A stretch of DNA of 22,628 nt from an uncultured Eubacteriales bacterium. GTDB taxonomy: Bacteria > Bacillota_A > Clostridia > Oscillospirales > Oscillospiraceae. Numbering within the stretch: position 1 is the stretch's first letter; every line of letters begins with the position of its first letter. Positions 1 through 7,659 of the stretch are shown in pieces. Below the pieces are notes generated by a model. It was given only the letters and a program-made list of their open reading frames with translations. It was not told where the DNA came from and did no database searches. The stretch lies in NCBI GenBank assembly GCA_900319835.1, contig ONPY01000060.1, positions 1-22,628 of the forward strand, read 5' to 3'. The translations under genes and the position numbers were made by a program.

Positions 1-234
1 AGCGCCGCAGCCATCGGTATGCTCCCGGCAGAGCTTGCCTGGAAGACCCGGGTGCTTGGCAACACCTCCCTTGCCGGGGCACGCCTGGCGCTGCTTGATC
101 CCGAGGCGCGCGGAAGACTGCGCGACATTCAGGGCGCCTGCCGCTATGTAGAGCTCTCCGGCGACCGGGATTTCAACGAAGAATATACCGATCAACTTGC
201 TTTTTATGAGGAGGACGACGACGAATGGAACTGA
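1..234 (+). CDS. C-terminal fragment of a RACo-like / DUF4445 corrinoid-activation (ASKHA) protein
   Basis: Only the last 77 codons are present; the gene begins left of the window. The reading frame is open from base 1 and stops at 232-234. The visible tail has the pattern typical of the ASKHA domain of reductive activators of corrinoid proteins: a GNTSLAGA segment (about residues 19-26), then a YVELSGDRDFNEEY segment near the end. These proteins use ATP and a 2Fe-2S cluster to re-reduce inactive cob(II)alamin in corrinoid methyltransferases. The stop overlaps the start of the next gene (ATG at 225), so the two are translationally coupled. Because the neighbour is a homocysteine S-methyltransferase, the likely job is repair of a B12-dependent methionine synthase. 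The 2Fe-2S domain lies outside the window and cannot be checked. The acidic tail EEDDDE looks lineage-specific. Confidence 0.72.
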   Translation, partial: SAAAIGMLPAELAWKTRVLGNTSLAGARLALLDPEARGRLRDIQGACRYVELSGDRDFNEEYTDQLAFYEEDDDEWN

Positions 235-1442
235 GCTTTCCCCTGATTTTGGACGGTGCCACCGGTACCGAGCTGCAAAAGCGCGGCTTTACCGGCAGCG
301 ACTGCGCCGAGCTCTGGACGCTGGAGCACCCGGAGGCGATCCTGGAGATCCAGCGCGGCTATGTGGAGGCCGGCAGCCGGATCCTTTACACCCCCACCTT
401 TGGCGCCAACCGCACCAAGCTGGAGGCCCACGGCATTTTTAACCAGGTGGGCGACTTCAACCGGCGTCTCGCGGCGCTCACAAAGCAGGCCGCCGGCGGC
501 AGAGCCTGGGTGGCCGGGGACATCGCCCCGACTGGGCTGTTCCTCTACCCGCTCGGCGACACGAGCTTTGAGGAGCTGGTGGACATCTATACCGAGCAGG
601 CCGCCGCGCTGGAGGAGGCCGGGGTCGATCTGTTTGTGATCGAGACCATGATGACGCTTGCCGAGGCAAGGGCCGCGGTGCTGGCCGTCAAGAGCGTCAG
701 CGACAAGCCGGTCTTCGTCTCCTTCACCTGTGACGAAAAGGGGCGCACCCTCTCCGGCTCCGACGTGAAGGCTCTGCTGCAGATCATGCAGGGCATGGGC
801 GTGGACGCCTTCGGGCTCAACTGCTCGGTGGGCCCCGACGAGATGGCAAAGCAGCTTAAGCGCCTGCGGGAGATCGCCCGGGTGCCGCTGATTGCAAAGC
901 CCAACGCGGGCGTGCCCGAAGTGGTCGGGGACGAGACGGTCTACAATTGCCCGCCGGAGGCCTTCACCACCCATCTCGAGGAGATGGCGGCGGCCGGCGT
1001 GTGGATGTTTGGCGGCTGCTGCGGCACAAACCAGGAACACGTCCGCGCCCTGGCGCAGGCGGTTTCCGCACTCACGCTGGTTTCCCCCGCGCCGCAGCAC
1101 AGCGAGGCCCTCCCCTGCGCCACCGAGAAGGAGCTCTTCTTCCTGCCGCCGGACGTGGCTGTGGGCGAGGCTCTGCCCATCACCGCCGAGCTGGAGGATC
1201 AGCTGGAGGAGGCCATGGACTCCGACGCGCCGGTGCTCACCCTGGAGATTACAAGCCCCGACGAGCTGGAGGATTTTGCCGCCTGCCAGATGCTCATCAC
1301 AAAGCCCCTGTGCCTGCGCTGTGCGGACGCAGAGCTTCTGGAACAGGCGCTGCGGCTGTATCAGGGCAGGGCTCTGTACGACGGGCCGCTCGGTGAGGAG
1401 GAGCTTGCACCCCTGGCGAAGAAGTATGGCTTGGTTTATTAA
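225..1442 (+). CDS. Homocysteine S-methyltransferase family protein (split MetH-type, with degenerate C-terminal extension)
   Basis: This 405-residue cytosolic protein should transfer a methyl group to homocysteine to make methionine. It opens with LILDGATGTELQKRGF, the hallmark of the Hcy-binding barrel of MetH/BHMT-type enzymes. The three zinc ligands are visible: C200 in GLNCS, and C265 and C266 in GGCCGT. The barrel ends near residue 285. The remaining ~115 residues resemble part of a pterin-binding barrel (for example a stretch ending LYQGRALYDG near residue 380) but are far too short to be one. No cobalamin-binding domain is present, so a separate corrinoid protein is needed. The start at 225 overlaps the upstream RACo-like gene by 10 bp, consistent with a split, RACo-repaired methionine synthase. 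Other thiol methyl acceptors are possible. Confidence 0.85.
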   Translation: MELSFPLILDGATGTELQKRGFTGSDCAELWTLEHPEAILEIQRGYVEAGSRILYTPTFGANRTKLEAHGIFNQVGDFNRRLAALTKQAAGGRAWVAGDIAPTGLFLYPLGDTSFEELVDIYTEQAAALEEAGVDLFVIETMMTLAEARAAVLAVKSVSDKPVFVSFTCDEKGRTLSGSDVKALLQIMQGMGVDAFGLNCSVGPDEMAKQLKRLREIARVPLIAKPNAGVPEVVGDETVYNCPPEAFTTHLEEMAAAGVWMFGGCCGTNQEHVRALAQAVSALTLVSPAPQHSEALPCATEKELFFLPPDVAVGEALPITAELEDQLEEAMDSDAPVLTLEITSPDELEDFAACQMLITKPLCLRCADAELLEQALRLYQGRALYDGPLGEEELAPLAKKYGLVY

Positions 1443-1460
1443 GTGCAGAACGTGCAAAAG

Positions 1461-1493
1461 CAGGGCGGGAACTTGGTTCCCGCCCTGTTTCTT
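1461..1493 (+). terminator. Rho-independent terminator after the homocysteine methyltransferase
   Basis: A perfect 12-bp stem (1461-1472 with 1476-1487) closes on a three-base loop, ttg, and is followed by TTTCTTT at 1488-1494. It lies 18 bp after the stop codon and separates the methionine unit from the polyphosphate operon. Confidence 0.9.
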
Positions 1494-1539
1494 TATCGAC
1501 TTTTCATAGGCGCGGGCTGGAAATAACCGACGCTTTTTG

Positions 1540-1568
1540 TTGACTTTGCAGAACCGGTATCGTAAAAT
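1540..1568 (+). promoter_or_regulatory. Sigma-A-type promoter for the polyphosphate operon
   Basis: TTGACT at 1540-1545 and TAAAAT at 1563-1568 are separated by exactly 17 bp. The site lies between the upstream terminator and the start codon at 1640, leaving a leader of about 65 bp. The leader shows no obvious strong hairpin. Confidence 0.7.
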
Positions 1569-1639
1569 ATCATAGTATCCTGATCACAGTTCCCCATTCG
1601 GATGACAATAGACACATTTCAGAAAGGACAGAACTGGCC

Positions 1640-3118
1640 ATGAAAAAAGAGGAAAACAAAGCGAAAAAGGAAGAATCCGCGCTCTTAAAGGCTGAGGTCA
1701 AGGCCCTGCGCGAGAGGCTGATGGCCCAGCAGCAGGAGGTCCGCGAGAAGAAGCTGCCCATCATCGTGCTGGTGGAGGGCTGGTCCGCCGCCGGCAAGGG
1801 CAGTCTGATCAACGAGCTCATCAGTGAGATCGACCCCAGAAACTACAACGTGGTCTCCCCGGTTATCACGCCGGAGGCGGAGGCCAGATACCCCTTCCTC
1901 TACCCCTATGCCAAGGCCATCCCGGAAAACGGCAAGATCATGTTCTATGATTCCGGCTGGATGGAGGACTGCGTGCGCAAGATCCTGCACCGGGACATCA
2001 CGAAGGACGAATACAAAAAGCGCGTTCAGGCTGTCAATGAGTTTGAGCGGCAGCTGCGGGACGGCGGCTATCTGGTGCTGAAGCTGTTTCTGGACATCAG
2101 CCAGTCCGAGCAGCACAAGCGCATGAGCGCCCTGCGGGAGAGCTTTGAGACCGAGTGGCGCGTCACGCCCGAGGACATGTGGCAGCACAGAGAGTACAAG
2201 GCCTTCCAGGAGGCGTACGGCGCTTTCATGGAGAAGACCGGCAAGGTGATCCCCTGGCATGTGCTCGACGGCAGCAAGAAGACGCTCGCCGCACGGGATG
2301 CTCTGAAGCTGCTGGTGGGCCAGATCGACGAGGCGCTGGAAAAGGGCCGCTATGTCGGCAAGCCCTTCAAGGAGAGCTTTCCCCTGCTGAAAATGCCGAA
2401 GCTCAGTGAAGTGGATCTCTCCCCCGCGCTGACCGATGAGGAATACAAGAAAGAGCTCAAGAAGCTGCAGAAGCGCCTCGGCGAGCTGCACAATGTCATC
2501 TACCGCAAGAAGATCCCCGTCATCCTCTGCTACGAGGGCTGGGACGCGGCCGGCAAGGGCGGCAACATCCGCCGCATCGCGCGGCCCCTGGATCCCCGCG
2601 GCTTCGACGTGATGCCCATCGCCTCCCCCGAGCCGCACGAGCTGGCCCGCCAGTATCTCTGGCGCTTCTGGACCAGACTGCCCCGCAGCGGCCACATCTG
2701 CATTTTTGATCGCACCTGGTACGGCCGTGTCATGGTGGAGCGGCTGGAGGGCTTCTGCTCCGAGGACGACTGGAAGCGCGCCTACAACGAGATCAACGAG
2801 TTTGAGCGGCAGCTGACCGACTGGGGCGCCGTGGTGCTGAAGTTCTGGATTCACATCGATCAGGATACCCAGCTGCAGCGCTTCAACGACCGGCAGAACA
2901 CCCCCGAGAAGGCCTGGAAGCTGACGGAGGAGGACTGGCGCAACCGCGAGAAGTGGCCCCAGTACGAGGAGGCCGTGGACGAGATGCTGCAGAAGACCAG
3001 CACCAGGAACGCCCCCTGGTTCATCATTGAGTCCAACGACAAGAAATACGCGCGCATCAAGGCCCTGAAGATCGTCATCGACGCGCTGGAAAAGGCCTGC
3101 GAGGACAGAATGTCCTGA
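1640..3118 (+). CDS. pap: Polyphosphate:AMP phosphotransferase (two-domain PPK2 family)
   Basis: The 492-residue protein consists of two tandem PPK2 domains, the layout and length of class II PPK2 enzymes, which use polyphosphate to phosphorylate AMP to ADP. Domain 1 has Walker A GWSAAGKG at 47-54 and domain 2 has GWDAAGKG at 300-307. Domain 2 also carries an intact FDRTWYGR block (D357, R358, W360, Y361). The matching site in domain 1 reads YDSGWMED (D104, W107) and lacks the Arg and Tyr, so domain 1 is probably structural and domain 2 catalytic, as known for this class. AGAAAGGA about 11 bp upstream supports the start. The gene leads an operon with PPK1 28 bp downstream, pairing polymer synthesis with polymer use for nucleotide recharging. 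It could act partly on other NMPs or NDPs. Confidence 0.9.
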   Translation: MKKEENKAKKEESALLKAEVKALRERLMAQQQEVREKKLPIIVLVEGWSAAGKGSLINELISEIDPRNYNVVSPVITPEAEARYPFLYPYAKAIPENGKIMFYDSGWMEDCVRKILHRDITKDEYKKRVQAVNEFERQLRDGGYLVLKLFLDISQSEQHKRMSALRESFETEWRVTPEDMWQHREYKAFQEAYGAFMEKTGKVIPWHVLDGSKKTLAARDALKLLVGQIDEALEKGRYVGKPFKESFPLLKMPKLSEVDLSPALTDEEYKKELKKLQKRLGELHNVIYRKKIPVILCYEGWDAAGKGGNIRRIARPLDPRGFDVMPIASPEPHELARQYLWRFWTRLPRSGHICIFDRTWYGRVMVERLEGFCSEDDWKRAYNEINEFERQLTDWGAVVLKFWIHIDQDTQLQRFNDRQNTPEKAWKLTEEDWRNREKWPQYEEAVDEMLQKTSTRNAPWFIIESNDKKYARIKALKIVIDALEKACEDRMS

Positions 3119-3146
3119 GTACATATAAACAGAAAAGAGAAGACAC

Positions 3147-5312
3147 ATGGCTTCAAAAGACAAAAAGACCGAAAATGAAAAAGCGGCGCCCGAGAGTATC
3201 TTTATCAACCGGGAACTGAGCTGGCTGGCCTTCAACGAGCGGGTGCTTTTGGAGGCGGCGGATACCGCCGTGCCCCTGCTGGAGCGGCTGAAATTCCTGA
3301 TGATCTACCAATCCAACCTGGAGGAGTTTTACCGGGTCCGCATCGGCATCACCACGCACCGGGCCCTGCTGCAGCCGGATAAAAAGGATCCCCTCTCCGG
3401 TCTGCTTCCGGAGGCCCAGATCCAGGAGGTGCTGCGCGTCACGCGCGAGCAGCAGACCCTGCTGGAGAGCATCTGGAAGTCCGTCAAGGAGGAACTGCGC
3501 GCCAAAAACGTCGATGTGCTGGACTTCAAGAAGATCAGCAAGGTCGACGAGCTGATGAGCAAGAAGCTCTTCGGCGACATCAAGGATATGCTCTTCCCCA
3601 AGTTCATCTCTGTCGACCAGGCGCTGCCCTTCCTGTGGGATGGGGAGTCGTATCTGATCGCTTTTCTGGGCAAGACGGCCACCCAGAAAATGGCCATCAT
3701 CCCCCTGCATCGGGTACCCGCCTACCAGAGCTTTGAGATCGACGGCTGCCAGAAGATCGTGCTGACGTCCCAGCTTGTCAAGCACTTTCTGCCGCTGCTG
3801 CTGAAAAAGGAGAACGTGCTGGCCTCCGCCGTGGTGGCCGTCACCCGCAATGCGGACGTGTTTTTGTCCGATGTGGAGGACCACTCCGACGAGGATTTCC
3901 GCCACAAGGTCTCCACCATGCTGACCAAACGTCGGCGGGAGATGCCCGTGCGCGTGCGCATCTCCGGCAAGCTGCCCGACACGGCCCGCGCCCTGCTGTT
4001 GAAAAAGCTGCGCGTGCAGGAGCGCTTCGTCTTCACACAGAACGTGCCCTTTGACTTCTCCTTCCGCTCCGCCATCGGCGGCTCTCCCGCCCTGCGCTAC
4101 GCCGAGCGGAAGCCCGCCAGGAATATCGGGCTGAGCAAAGGTGAATACTTTTCCTACATTGAAAAGCACGACCTGCTCATCAGCTTCCCTTTCCAGAGCA
4201 TGATGAGTTTCGTGGATCTCATCTACGAGGCAGCAGACGATCCCAGCGTGCTCTCCATCAAGATCACGCTCTACCGCATGTCAGGCAGCAGCAAGATCGC
4301 CGCGGCCCTGGCCTATGCCGCCGACAAGGGCAAGGACGTGCTGTGCCTGCTGGAGCTGCGCGCCCGCTTTGACGAGCAGAACAACATCGACTACTCCGAG
4401 ATTCTGGAGGACGCGGGCTGCCGGGTCATCTACGGTCTGCCTGACCACAAGGTACACTCCAAGCTCTGTGTCATCACCCGGCAAAAAGACGGCAACATCA
4501 GCCGCATCACCCAGGTGGGCACCGGCAACTACAACGAGGTCACAAGCGAACAGTACACCGACCTCTCCCTGATCACCGCGCGGGAGGAGTGCGGGCTGGA
4601 GGCGGAGGCCACCTTCACCGCTCTCATAAACGGCGAGCTGCCGCCGGAGGCACACAGCCTCTGGATCGCGCCGCTGAGCTTCAAGACGCGTGTCATGGAG
4701 TTTCTCGACCGGGAGATTGAGAAGGGCAAAAACGGCCATGTGGCCATCAAGATCAACGCAATCAATGACCCGGACGTGATGAACAAGCTGATCGAGTGCT
4801 CCCAGGCCGGCGTGAAGGTGGAGCTCTTTGTCCGCGGCATCTGCTGCCTGCGCCCGGGTGTCCCCGGACAGACGGAGAACATCACCGTAACCAGTGTGGT
4901 AGGTCGCTGGCTGGAGCACTCCCGCATCTACAGCTTTGGCGACGGGGACGAGCAGCGGCTCTTCATCGGCTCCGGCGACCTGCTCAACCGCAACCTGCAG
5001 CGCCGGGTGGAGGCCTTCATTGAGGTGGTCACCCCCGAGACCCGGGAGCAGATCAACACCGTGCTGGACGCGCTGCGCAACGACCGCGAGAAATCCCGCC
5101 GCATGCTCCCCGACGGCAGCTACGTCCGGGACAAGGGCGGCGAGGGTACCTCCTCCCAGGAGGCGCTCTACCGCTACTTCAGCGCACTCAGGGTCAATCC
5201 CGCGTCGGCGGAGGCTGTGTCTGAACAGCAGGCCTCCGACACCGCCGCAGTACCCAAAGCGGAGGCGGGACCCGGCGGGTTCTTTGCCCGTCTGCGCAAA
5301 CTGTTTGAATAA
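3147..5312 (+). CDS. ppk: Polyphosphate kinase 1
   Basis: At 721 residues this is a full-length PPK1, which reversibly polymerises the terminal phosphate of ATP into polyphosphate. The N-terminal domain begins with the family signature FINRELSWLAFNERVL near residues 18-33, followed by SNLEEFYRVR. Two phospholipase-D-like catalytic domains are recognisable: H437 in HKVHSKL matches the autophosphorylated histidine (H435 in E. coli), and H591 in WLEHSRIY matches the second conserved histidine (H592). A low-complexity tail of about 40 residues, ending in a basic-hydrophobic FFARLRKLFE segment, follows the conserved core and is not part of it. It follows the PPK2-type gene by 28 bp and precedes a ROK kinase by 20 bp, all in one orientation, so co-transcription is likely. 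The ribosome binding site is weak (AGAGAAG). Confidence 0.96.
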   Translation: MASKDKKTENEKAAPESIFINRELSWLAFNERVLLEAADTAVPLLERLKFLMIYQSNLEEFYRVRIGITTHRALLQPDKKDPLSGLLPEAQIQEVLRVTREQQTLLESIWKSVKEELRAKNVDVLDFKKISKVDELMSKKLFGDIKDMLFPKFISVDQALPFLWDGESYLIAFLGKTATQKMAIIPLHRVPAYQSFEIDGCQKIVLTSQLVKHFLPLLLKKENVLASAVVAVTRNADVFLSDVEDHSDEDFRHKVSTMLTKRRREMPVRVRISGKLPDTARALLLKKLRVQERFVFTQNVPFDFSFRSAIGGSPALRYAERKPARNIGLSKGEYFSYIEKHDLLISFPFQSMMSFVDLIYEAADDPSVLSIKITLYRMSGSSKIAAALAYAADKGKDVLCLLELRARFDEQNNIDYSEILEDAGCRVIYGLPDHKVHSKLCVITRQKDGNISRITQVGTGNYNEVTSEQYTDLSLITAREECGLEAEATFTALINGELPPEAHSLWIAPLSFKTRVMEFLDREIEKGKNGHVAIKINAINDPDVMNKLIECSQAGVKVELFVRGICCLRPGVPGQTENITVTSVVGRWLEHSRIYSFGDGDEQRLFIGSGDLLNRNLQRRVEAFIEVVTPETREQINTVLDALRNDREKSRRMLPDGSYVRDKGGEGTSSQEALYRYFSALRVNPASAEAVSEQQASDTAAVPKAEAGPGGFFARLRKLFE

Positions 5313-5332
5313 CACACGAGGAGGAAGCAGCA

Positions 5333-6295
5333 ATGTCCGAAAGCTACAATATCTGTCTGGATGTGGGCGGGACCAAGGTTCTCGGCGCCATCTTCAATGA
5401 GAAAGACGAAATCATTTTCCGCCTGAAAAAGCGCTCCAAGAGCCAGGGCGAGGGCTCGGCCGATGTGGAAAAAGTCATCATCAGTGTGGTGGAGGAGATG
5501 ATCCAGGAGTCCGGCATCGACCGTGAAAAACTCAACGCCATCGCCTCCTGCGCCCCCGGCGTCATCGATCAGGACAAGGGCATCGTGCTCTTCACGCCGA
5601 ACCTTCCCTGGCGCAACTACGACATTGCGGGAGCCATGCGCAAGAAGTTCGGCGTCCCCTTCTATGTCGGCAACGATGTCAATCTCGGCGTGTTCGGTGA
5701 ATACAAGTTCGGCGCGGCGCGCGGCTACAAAAACATCGTCGGCTTCTTCCCCGGCACCGGCATGGGCGGCGGTCTCATCCTCAATGGTCATCTCTTCACC
5801 GGCAACCAGTTCAAGGCCGCCGAGTACGGCCACATGATTTTGGACCCGGAGGGCCCCCTCTGCGGCTGTGGGCAGCGCGGCTGTCTGGAGGCCTTCTCCA
5901 GCAAGAAGGGCATGAGTGACTACATCCGGCAGCAGGTCGCCCGCGGGCGTAAATGCGCACTGGCCGAGGACGTGCATAACGGCGCCGTTTTCCGCAGCAA
6001 GAAGCTCAAGAAGGCCATCGCAGCCGGCGATAAAGTGGCCATCGAGGCCGTGGACCGGGCCTGCCACTATCTGGCCATCGCCACCGGCAACATGATCAAC
6101 ACCATCTCCCCCGACCTGGTACTCTACGGCGGCGGCCTCATCGAGGCCATGGGCGATTACTTCCTCGAGCGCATCCTCGCCGAGGTGGATCGCTACTGCA
6201 TGCTGGCCATCCGCCCCACGGTGGAGCTGAAGATCGCAGAGCTGGGCGACGACTCCATCCTCTACGGCGACCTGGCGCTGATCAAGGGTCTGTAA
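5333..6295 (+). CDS. ROK-family sugar kinase (glucokinase-like)
   Basis: This 320-residue protein is a typical ROK kinase, a family that phosphorylates glucose or related hexoses and N-acyl hexosamines. The N-terminal phosphate loop is DVGGTK (10-15) and the second ATP-binding loop is GTGMGGGL (141-148). The ROK zinc site is complete: H167 in EYGH, then C177, C179 and C184 in CGCGQRGC. There is no N-terminal winged helix, so this is an enzyme and not a NagC/XylR-type repressor. A strong GAGGAGGA site precedes the ATG. Its place as the last gene of a polyphosphate operon suggests it might use polyphosphate as phosphoryl donor, as known actinobacterial ROK polyphosphate glucokinases do. ATP-dependent glucokinase remains the default reading. 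Confidence 0.88.
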   Translation: MSESYNICLDVGGTKVLGAIFNEKDEIIFRLKKRSKSQGEGSADVEKVIISVVEEMIQESGIDREKLNAIASCAPGVIDQDKGIVLFTPNLPWRNYDIAGAMRKKFGVPFYVGNDVNLGVFGEYKFGAARGYKNIVGFFPGTGMGGGLILNGHLFTGNQFKAAEYGHMILDPEGPLCGCGQRGCLEAFSSKKGMSDYIRQQVARGRKCALAEDVHNGAVFRSKKLKKAIAAGDKVAIEAVDRACHYLAIATGNMINTISPDLVLYGGGLIEAMGDYFLERILAEVDRYCMLAIRPTVELKIAELGDDSILYGDLALIKGL

Positions 6296-6347
6296 ACAGG
6301 AAAGACAAGGGCAGGAGCCTCGGCTCCTGCCCTTGTCTTTCCTGTTT
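6294..6347. terminator. Bidirectional terminator: perfect 25-bp hairpin between convergent operons
   Basis: The arms 6294-6318 and 6323-6347 are perfectly complementary around a four-base loop, ctcg. The left arm begins inside the stop codon of the ROK kinase gene, and the right arm ends 3 bp before the stop of the opposing CapA-like gene. Short A and T runs flank the GC-rich core on both sides, so it can terminate transcripts from either strand. Confidence 0.88.
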
Positions 6348-6350
6348 GGC

Positions 6351-7643
6351 TTACAGTCGGATCAAGCCGACGCCGTTTTCGATCTCGATCTTTGTGCCGT
6401 AGCGCTCACACAGCTGCCCGAGGTATTCGAGCACCTTGTCATCTCTCTGCAGGCGCGGCAGGCCCTTGCGGCTGCGGGGCAGGTCCATCCCCAGGGTGAT
6501 GGGGTACAGGCGAATTTCCCTGACGCCTCCTTCTTCCACCGTCCAGGACGGCAGCACGGAAAACCAGATGGACGGCATGATGCCGTAGCCCCGTCGCCCG
6601 TGGTCGCTGCGCTCCTCCATATAGGCGGCGATGCCGGTGTCGGCGGGCAGGCCCTTGTTCTGGAAGGCCTCCGCCGGCTGCCGCTCCACAGTCTCGGTCT
6701 CGAAGATGAAGTTGCCGAGACTGTAGAAGATCGGCTTTCCCTGATAGATCTCGATGCCGCGCAGCTCGTGCGGGCCGTGGCCCAGGATCGCGTCAGCCCC
6801 GGCCTCCACGCAGCGGTGGGCAAACTCTTCCAAAAACTCGGGCGCGTCGATGTAGTTTTCGGGCAGCCCCAGGTGCGTGTGGACGGAGACCATCACATAA
6901 TCCGCTTGAAGACTGGCCTCTCTGACCTCGGTCAGGATGCGCTCCAGATCCCTTTTGTTGCAGCGGGTCTGGCTGCCGAAGTGATCGGAGCGCGTAAAGC
7001 GCAGACCCTTCATGGTCAGCTGACCCTCGGGAGCCGGGCGCACATAGCCGAGCTTTGCGCCGTACTCCTCATAGTAGTTCATATTGGTCTGACGCACCAG
7101 CTCCTGCAGGGCATGAAAACTCTCTTCGGGTACAAAGTAGCTTGTCTCCACGCGCAGACCGTTGACGCCAGGCCGGCCCTGCATCACCGGTCCCTGTGGA
7201 CCGGCCAGGTCGGAGTCATGGAAGTCCGCCGTCACGCCGATCAGCGCGACGCGGGCGTGCGCCGTCTCCAGATAGGCGGCGCGGCCGGCTTCATAGAGGT
7301 TCCCGCCGGTGCCGGAAAAGGGCATGTCCCGCTCTCTCAGGTGGCGGACTGTGGCCATCAGCCCGTCGGGGCCGTAGTCCATGGAGTGGTTGTTGGCCGT
7401 GTTGTAGAGATTGAAGCCCAGGGCGTTCATGTCGTCCAGGATCGCGGGGGCCGCCATGGCCCAGGTGCCGCCGCTGAACGCGGCGGGGGCGCCCTCGGCG
7501 TAGTGATAGGTCATCTCCAGGTTGTTGAAGCTCACGTCGTGCGCTTCGATCAGCGCCTGGAGCTCCGCCCGGCCCGGATAGTTTTTCGGGATGCGGCGGG
7601 TGGTGAAGGAATCGCCGGAGGCGAGGATTTTGATGCTGCTCAT
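6351..7643 (-). CDS. CapA-like (PGA_cap) metallophosphatase-fold protein, cytosolic
   Basis: This 430-residue protein belongs to the CapA/PgsA family, whose calcineurin-like fold binds two metals. Ligand motifs are in order: GD (10-11), NLE (41-43), ANNHSMDYG (NNH at 84-86), then VSVHTHLG, ILGHGPHEL and YSLGNFIF in the second half. Classical CapA proteins take part in poly-gamma-glutamate export and carry an N-terminal membrane anchor. Here the protein starts directly with the first beta strand (MSSIKILASGDS) and has no signal or anchor, so it should be cytosolic. AAAGGGGAG precedes the start. It sits 16 bp behind an AbgB-like M20 hydrolase in the same unit, suggesting joint action on a gamma-glutamyl or N-acyl-amino-acid compound. 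The actual substrate is unknown. Confidence 0.82.
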   Translation of the reverse strand: MSSIKILASGDSFTTRRIPKNYPGRAELQALIEAHDVSFNNLEMTYHYAEGAPAAFSGGTWAMAAPAILDDMNALGFNLYNTANNHSMDYGPDGLMATVRHLRERDMPFSGTGGNLYEAGRAAYLETAHARVALIGVTADFHDSDLAGPQGPVMQGRPGVNGLRVETSYFVPEESFHALQELVRQTNMNYYEEYGAKLGYVRPAPEGQLTMKGLRFTRSDHFGSQTRCNKRDLERILTEVREASLQADYVMVSVHTHLGLPENYIDAPEFLEEFAHRCVEAGADAILGHGPHELRGIEIYQGKPIFYSLGNFIFETETVERQPAEAFQNKGLPADTGIAAYMEERSDHGRRGYGIMPSIWFSVLPSWTVEEGGVREIRLYPITLGMDLPRSRKGLPRLQRDDKVLEYLGQLCERYGTKIEIENGVGLIRL

Positions 7644-7659
7644 AATGCTCTCCCCTTTC

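Noticed and set aside
2068..2277. Possible frameshift in the first PPK2 domain, given its altered catalytic motif
   Set aside because: The frame is continuous for 492 codons and degeneration of one domain is known for two-domain PPK2 enzymes.
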